From contig CACDWG010000006.1 in the NCBI GenBank assembly GCA_902556425.1, positions 62,001-126,000 on the forward strand: a DNA stretch of 64,000 bases, in the 5' to 3' direction. The notes beneath the pieces are model-generated. The model was not told the DNA's origin, ran no database searches, and worked only from the letters and a program-made list of their open reading frames with translations. The translations under genes and the position numbers were made by a program. This DNA comes from UBA4421 sp002704225. Lineage in GTDB: Bacteria; Pseudomonadota; Gammaproteobacteria; Pseudomonadales; Azotimanducaceae. This document shows, piece by piece, positions 59,869 through 64,000 of the stretch (the stretch's first letter is position 1; each line of letters opens with the position of its first letter).

Positions 59869-61401
59869 CTAGCTTTTGGCTGGCCAGTACTGATCTTTGA
59901 GAAGGCGTTTGTACAGTTTTCCGGTGGGTAAACGGGGGAGAGCATCGGTGAAATCAACGGATCTGGGCACCTTGTAGCCCGCCAAATGCACCTTGGCGTA
60001 CGCTATTAAGTCATCCGCTATGCTCTCGGATGGCGTTTGATCCGGCGCTAGCTCGACCACGGCTTTGACTTCCTCGCCGAAGTCGGCGTTGGGCACACCA
60101 AAGACGGCAACGTCTTGAACCGCCGGGTGCAGGACCAAGGCGTCTTCGATTTCCTGAGGATAAATGTTCACTCCACCGGAAATGATCATGTAAGCCTTAC
60201 GGTCAGTTAGGTATAAAAAGCCGTCTTCATCTACGTAGCCCACATCCCCCAGCGACGTCCAATTGTCATGAATGGGGTGGGTGGCCGACTGGGTTTTGTC
60301 CGGAGCGTTATGGTATTCGAAGGTGCGTTTCGGCTGCTCGAAGTAAACCATTCCCTCTTCGCCGGCCGGCACATCGGCACCGCTTTCGTCGCAAATGTGC
60401 AGAATGCTGGCAATGGCTCGACCCACAGAGCCGGGGTGCTCAAGCCATTCCTGTGGGGATATCACCGTGGTTCCGTTACGCTCCGTGCCAGCGTAGTACT
60501 CCCACAGAATGGGCCCCCACCAATCCATCATTTGGTGTTTTATTTCCTTAGGGCAGGGTGCCGCTGCGTGAATCGCGCATTGGTGGCTGCTCAAGTCGTA
60601 CTGTCCGCGGAGTTTTTCGTCCAGCTTCAACATTCGGATGAACATGGTCGGCACCCATTGGGAATGGGTTATCGAGTACTGCTGGATATGGCGTAAGGAA
60701 GCTTCCGGATCAAAGCCCCGCATCATGACTACGGTGCCGCCCAGGGCCAGTGTCCGCGTGCAAAAGCCAAAGGGTGCCGCGTGGTACAGCGGTGCGGGCG
60801 ACAGGTAAATGGTGTCTGGGTTCATGCCGTAGGGATTGTCTACCTCGACGCCGGGCAGTCCATGTCCCACATGATCGCCGGTAAGCGGGCGCTTAATACC
60901 CTTGGGGCGTCCCGTGGTACCGGAACTGTATAGCATGGTGTCGCCCGCACGCTCATCGGCGATGGGTGTGGTAGGCATCGCTGCGATGGCCTCAGCCGCA
61001 TCAGTAAAGCCAGCTATGTTGCCGCCAAAGCTGAATCGATGCGGACAACTAGGTATCAGTTGAGGTAGTTCTTGGCTCTGAGCTAGTTCCGATGACGCAA
61101 ATAAAACCTGACTGGTGGAATCTTCGACGATATAAGCCGCTTCATCCGGGGTGAGATACCGGTTGATACAGGTTAAGTACATGCCCGAGCGCAGCACTCC
61201 CCAGGCAATGGAGAAATACTCAAGATTGTTCTCCATTAGAATTGATACGTGGCCACCCACCCTCAAACCAAGATCTTCCAGAAGACGGGCCACTTGATTT
61301 GATCGCCGGTCAAGCTCCAGCCACGTGACTTGTTCACCGCTGGCCGCGTCGATAACGGCCGGTTTATTGGGTTTTACGCTGGCCCAGTGTCCTGGATACA
61401 T
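59869..61401 (-). CDS. Acyl-CoA synthetase (AMP-forming)
   Basis: 510 residues. The P-loop is MLYSSGTTGRPKG, followed by the conserved Glu of an EYYAGTERNGTT segment and by DRKAYMIISGGVNIYPQEIED; the catalytic lysine lies near the end (LPTGKLYKR). The sequence resembles the FadD4-like group, whose members commonly accept bulky or aromatic acids. It differs clearly from the ligase at 36435. It begins 141 bases downstream of the Spinster-type MFS gene on the same strand, so the two could form an uptake and activation pair. Confidence 0.9.
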   Translation of the reverse strand: MYPGHWASVKPNKPAVIDAASGEQVTWLELDRRSNQVARLLEDLGLRVGGHVSILMENNLEYFSIAWGVLRSGMYLTCINRYLTPDEAAYIVEDSTSQVLFASSELAQSQELPQLIPSCPHRFSFGGNIAGFTDAAEAIAAMPTTPIADERAGDTMLYSSGTTGRPKGIKRPLTGDHVGHGLPGVEVDNPYGMNPDTIYLSPAPLYHAAPFGFCTRTLALGGTVVMMRGFDPEASLRHIQQYSITHSQWVPTMFIRMLKLDEKLRGQYDLSSHQCAIHAAAPCPKEIKHQMMDWWGPILWEYYAGTERNGTTVISPQEWLEHPGSVGRAIASILHICDESGADVPAGEEGMVYFEQPKRTFEYHNAPDKTQSATHPIHDNWTSLGDVGYVDEDGFLYLTDRKAYMIISGGVNIYPQEIEDALVLHPAVQDVAVFGVPNADFGEEVKAVVELAPDQTPSESIADDLIAYAKVHLAGYKVPRSVDFTDALPRLPTGKLYKRLLKDQYWPAKS

Positions 61402-61542
61402 ACTTAATCTCCGGTTCGGTGCGTTTGACCGTATCCTGCGTTGCTAGATCGATCTGATTGAGTGGCTTCAAAGGGCGGTTGGATCGTTTGCACAGGTGGG
61501 CGGCTCGGATCAACCCTATTGCCGAGCCGTACCGAGCGCTTG

Positions 61543-62886
61543 CTAGCTTGCCTGTGCTAGTCGTTTGTTCATTGCCTCAGTCTCGAGCAAGTCTCCACGC
61601 ATGGTGCGAGCCCCTACGAAGTAGTGCACACCAGCCCATAAATTGACTAACACCGCTACGCACAGGGCGTAACGAATGGACTCAATGCCAAAGGTAGGGT
61701 TGAGTAGATCGCTTAGAATCCCGACCAAATAAGGGCCTAATCCCATGCCAATGAGGTTGAGAACAAACAGCAAGATTGCCGACGCTACGGCTCGCATGCG
61801 TAAAGACACCAAGGCCTGAGTCATCGCAAAGGAAGGGCCGAGGTAGACGGGGCCAAGGATGCCGACTATGCATAGGCTCGCGATGGCGGCGACGGTGCCG
61901 TCATAGAGATAGGCCACTAATTGAAATGGCACCATAAGGGCAGTGGCAATGCCGGGAACCCAGAAGTACCAACGTTTGTCGCCGGTGCGGTCCGACAGCT
62001 TATCGCTGAGGTAGCCTCCGGCAAATGTGCCGATGGCGCCGACGCCGGCGACAAGGGCCAGAGCAGCTCCGAGGTCGGTGGAAGACATGTTATGCACCCG
62101 AGTAAAGAACGGGGCGTTCCAAGTGCTCGCGCCATAGCTAACAAAGGCGTGCAAGCCTGCCGCGAAGGACAAGTGTCGGAAGGAAACTTTTGCCCACAGA
62201 AATGCCAGTACCTCCTTCACGGCAGGGGCTTCGACCTTCGGTGCGGCGCCAGGCATGTCAGCTGCTGATAGCTTGCCGTCAGACATACCTCGCGGCGGTT
62301 CGCGCAGGGTAAAAAGAATGACTGTGGCGACAAAAATACCCGGCAGGCCGACGAGAAAAAAAGTGTTACGCCAGCCGATGGTATCTGCCCCCCAGCCACC
62401 GACGTAGCTGCCGATCATGGTGCCAAAGGGAATGCCAAGGGCATAAATAGACAACGCGGTCGCGCGCTTCTCGATGGGGAAGTAGTCGGATATCAGCGAA
62501 TGGCTTGGCGGGCTGGCACCCGCTTCGCCGACACCCACACCAATTCTCGCCAAAAGCAAGCCCCAGAAGTTGGCTGCCAGACCACACAGAGCGGTCATCG
62601 CGCTCCAAATAACCATGGACACCGCGAGGATCTTTACTCGGCTGCGTCGATCCGCCAAGGCGGCGATAGGAATACCTAAAAACGTGTAAAAAACCGCAAA
62701 CGCCAGCCCGCCCAGCAGTCCAAGCTGGCTGTCGCTTAACGACAATTCGATCTTAATGGGTTCCAGCAGGAGAGAGAGGATCGAACGGTCAACAAAGTTG
62801 ACGATGTAACCGACGAACAAAATGCCAAGCGCGTAGTTGCGATACGCGGGGCTAAATTCCCGCTGTTCTTTCAGTGGTTCCGACAA
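61543..62886 (-). CDS. MFS transporter, Spinster-like
   Basis: 447 residues, about twelve transmembrane helices. The helix 1 sequence NFVDRSILSLLLEPIKIEL followed by LGLLGGLAFAVFYTFLGIPIAALADRRSRVKI is typical of Spinster-like permeases that bacteria use for steroids, aromatics or lipids. The helix 4 motif is ARIGVGVGEAGASPPSHSLI. It lies upstream of an acyl-CoA ligase and downstream of an epoxide-hydrolase-like protein on the same strand. Confidence 0.87.
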   Translation of the reverse strand: MSEPLKEQREFSPAYRNYALGILFVGYIVNFVDRSILSLLLEPIKIELSLSDSQLGLLGGLAFAVFYTFLGIPIAALADRRSRVKILAVSMVIWSAMTALCGLAANFWGLLLARIGVGVGEAGASPPSHSLISDYFPIEKRATALSIYALGIPFGTMIGSYVGGWGADTIGWRNTFFLVGLPGIFVATVILFTLREPPRGMSDGKLSAADMPGAAPKVEAPAVKEVLAFLWAKVSFRHLSFAAGLHAFVSYGASTWNAPFFTRVHNMSSTDLGAALALVAGVGAIGTFAGGYLSDKLSDRTGDKRWYFWVPGIATALMVPFQLVAYLYDGTVAAIASLCIVGILGPVYLGPSFAMTQALVSLRMRAVASAILLFVLNLIGMGLGPYLVGILSDLLNPTFGIESIRYALCVAVLVNLWAGVHYFVGARTMRGDLLETEAMNKRLAQAS

Positions 62887-62919
62887 AACGCTCTCCCCGT
62901 TTATCTCGACTAAAAAAAG

Positions 62920-63882
62920 CTACCGCCTGATGCGGTTTGATAGCCACCAACGCATGGTCTCACTGACCAGCGCAGAAGCATCCTGCTGTACGAAATGCCC
63001 CGCCCCCGGAACAGTCACGATAGTGACATCTTTTTCAGCCCAATCCCAAGTGTTATTGAGGCCGTCGGAATGCAGGGCCGTATCGTCCAATCCATGGAAA
63101 ATCAGCAGTGGCATGGCCAAAAGCGGGGGCGGTGTGCTGGGTGCTACCGCAGAGCTTGAGCCGCGTCTTGGATAGTTGGCTTTGTAGAAATTCAGCATGG
63201 CGGCGAAGTTGCTGCGCTCGAAAGCCTGCAAGTATTGCTCGCGCACGTCTGGCTCGCGAACCCAACCGGACAGGCTTTGCGCGGTCATGGGATTGCCGCC
63301 GATGATGGTCGGATCATCCGCGCTGCCGGCAATGAAGCGTTGCGCGTATTCGCTGTTGCGCTGCTGTTCTGTATTGTTGGCCAGCTCACGCGCCAAGCCG
63401 TTTGGATGGGGGAGGTTCATGATCACCAGATTCTCGACCATTTCTGGCATCGCAAAGGCGACCTGCCAAGCCACCGCTCCACCCCAGTCGTGACCGACGA
63501 TGGTGGCCTTGTCGTTACCTTCAGCAGCGACGACGGCTGCGACATCGGCAATGAGATTGGGCATGGCGTAGGCGGCAATACCGTCAGGCTGGCCACTGAG
63601 GTTGTAGCCCCGCTGATCCATGGCGACGACAGTAAAGTTGTCTTTCAAGGCTTCCATTTGCGCCCGCCAGCTGTACCAGAAGTCGGGGAACCCGTGAATC
63701 ATCACCACAAGGGGGCCGCTACCGGTTTTCACATAGTGGATCTTCACCCCGTCGTTATCGGCATAGTGATGACTGACATCGTCGATCAGCTTCTGCGATG
63801 CAAGGCCGAGGGTGCTTGCCAGCACGGATGCGAGACCAATCAGCAGGCGGACGGGGTTGAGGTTGAAGCGACGTTGTTGCAT
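62920..63882 (-). CDS. Alpha/beta hydrolase, epoxide hydrolase or haloalkane dehalogenase type
   Basis: 320 residues with a signal-like start. HGFPDFWYSWRAQ is the oxyanion segment, and the nucleophile elbow GHDWGGAVAW has an aspartate, which defines the epoxide-hydrolase/dehalogenase branch. The charge-relay Asp is in FHGLDDTAL and the His in GAGHFVQQD. The export signal is unusual for this branch, since most members are cytoplasmic. It begins 13 bases after the J-domain gene ends, and the MFS permease follows 33 bases after its stop. Confidence 0.87.
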   Translation of the reverse strand: MQQRRFNLNPVRLLIGLASVLASTLGLASQKLIDDVSHHYADNDGVKIHYVKTGSGPLVVMIHGFPDFWYSWRAQMEALKDNFTVVAMDQRGYNLSGQPDGIAAYAMPNLIADVAAVVAAEGNDKATIVGHDWGGAVAWQVAFAMPEMVENLVIMNLPHPNGLARELANNTEQQRNSEYAQRFIAGSADDPTIIGGNPMTAQSLSGWVREPDVREQYLQAFERSNFAAMLNFYKANYPRRGSSSAVAPSTPPPLLAMPLLIFHGLDDTALHSDGLNNTWDWAEKDVTIVTVPGAGHFVQQDASALVSETMRWWLSNRIRR

Positions 63883-63895
63883 TACGGTTCTCCGA

Positions 63896-64000
63896 TTATT
63901 TTCTGACCCGCCTGCGCAGGCGATCTAAGCGTTCTTTCCAGTACTGGAACTTTTCTGGGTCCCCACCTCGATCCGGGTGGTGTTGCTGACACATGCGTCG
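63896..64000 (-). CDS. J-domain (DnaJ-like) protein, C-terminal fragment
   Basis: Only the last 34 residues are inside the window (running past its end). They include HHPDRGGD, the HPD signature of a J domain, then FQYWKERLDRLRRRVRK and a TAA stop. The HPD lies near the C-terminus, so this is a protein with a C-terminal J domain, as in DjlA- or HscB-like proteins or small DnaJ-fold proteins; which one cannot be told. It precedes the epoxide-hydrolase-like gene by 13 bases. Confidence 0.75.
   Translation of the reverse strand, partial: RRMCQQHHPDRGGDPEKFQYWKERLDRLRRRVRK

Noticed and set aside
63909..63922. 14-base palindrome CGCCTGCGCAGGCG
   Set aside because: It lies within the J-domain coding sequence and fits codon use there; no function as a site is needed.
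1..64000. CRISPR array, tRNA, rRNA, insertion sequence or prophage
   Set aside because: I saw no regularly spaced direct repeats, no transposase or integrase frame, and no RNA gene signature. This was a reading by eye, so a covariance-model search could still find a small RNA.

Overview
The window reads as chromosomal DNA of a GC-rich, heterotrophic, probably aerobic and marine gammaproteobacterium with a large catabolic repertoire, of the general type seen in the OM60/NOR5 or BD1-7-like groups. That placement is an inference from gene content (many crotonases, acyl-CoA ligases, family III CoA-transferases, TauD/TfdA dioxygenases, a Baeyer-Villiger monooxygenase, a GPH-type symporter, NrtS, Coq4). 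No rRNA, tRNA, CRISPR array, phage gene or insertion sequence was found. Coding density is very high: no stretch longer than about 300 bases lacks a gene.

Layout. 1-5.0 kb (minus strand): modC (cut by the window edge) and modB of a molybdate transporter, an exported methyltransferase-like lipoprotein, and an operon of nitroreductase, glutathione transferase and omega-amino acid aminotransferase. 5.2-8.1 kb: a crotonase, a very small threonine-tailed secreted protein, an ABM-domain protein and a frameshifted alpha/beta hydrolase. 8.1-17.6 kb: a ketone/acyl-CoA catabolic block (Baeyer-Villiger monooxygenase, MDR reductase, MFS permease, CoA-transferase, VOC protein, dienoyl-CoA-isomerase-like and PaaG-like crotonases) ending in modA, about 15.7 kb away from modBC. 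17.8-30.6 kb: MHS-family permease, MaoC-like hydratase, a TauD dioxygenase overlapping a degenerate acyl-CoA-dehydrogenase-like protein, two SDRs, an FAD oxidoreductase, aldo/keto reductase plus a second TauD dioxygenase, NrtS, a membrane HExxH protein, a hydratase and an amidohydrolase.

30.8-34.9 kb: GPH symporter, a large redoxin/cytochrome c/copper-monooxygenase fusion with its own promoter, and a DJ-1/PfpI protein. 34.9-42.7 kb: a compact module of LLM oxidoreductase, a 103-residue unknown protein, acyl-CoA ligase, a crotonase with a degenerate first half, a domain-permuted CoA-transferase, a YtcJ-like amidohydrolase and an acyl-CoA dehydrogenase. Several of these resemble actinobacterial families more than usual proteobacterial ones, and this is the best candidate here for an undescribed pathway. 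42.8-50.7 kb: FBP-type zinc-finger protein, quinone-reductase-like MDR, LLM protein, ACE-like M2 peptidase, a double-RCK channel-like protein and two more crotonases. 50.9-64 kb: SPOR plus DUF5916 outer-membrane protein, two serine hydrolases of the beta-lactamase fold, GMC oxidoreductase, Coq4-like protein, GST, acyl-CoA ligase, Spinster-type MFS, epoxide-hydrolase-like protein and the tail of a J-domain protein.

Together the genes describe uptake by four MFS-type permeases, activation by CoA-ligases or CoA-transferases, oxygenation (BVMO, TauD, LLM, copper monooxygenase), and beta-oxidation-like processing by six crotonases, a MaoC hydratase and acyl-CoA dehydrogenases. The substrates cannot be read from the sequence. 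Alicyclic ketones, terpenoids, steroid fragments or xenobiotics would all fit.
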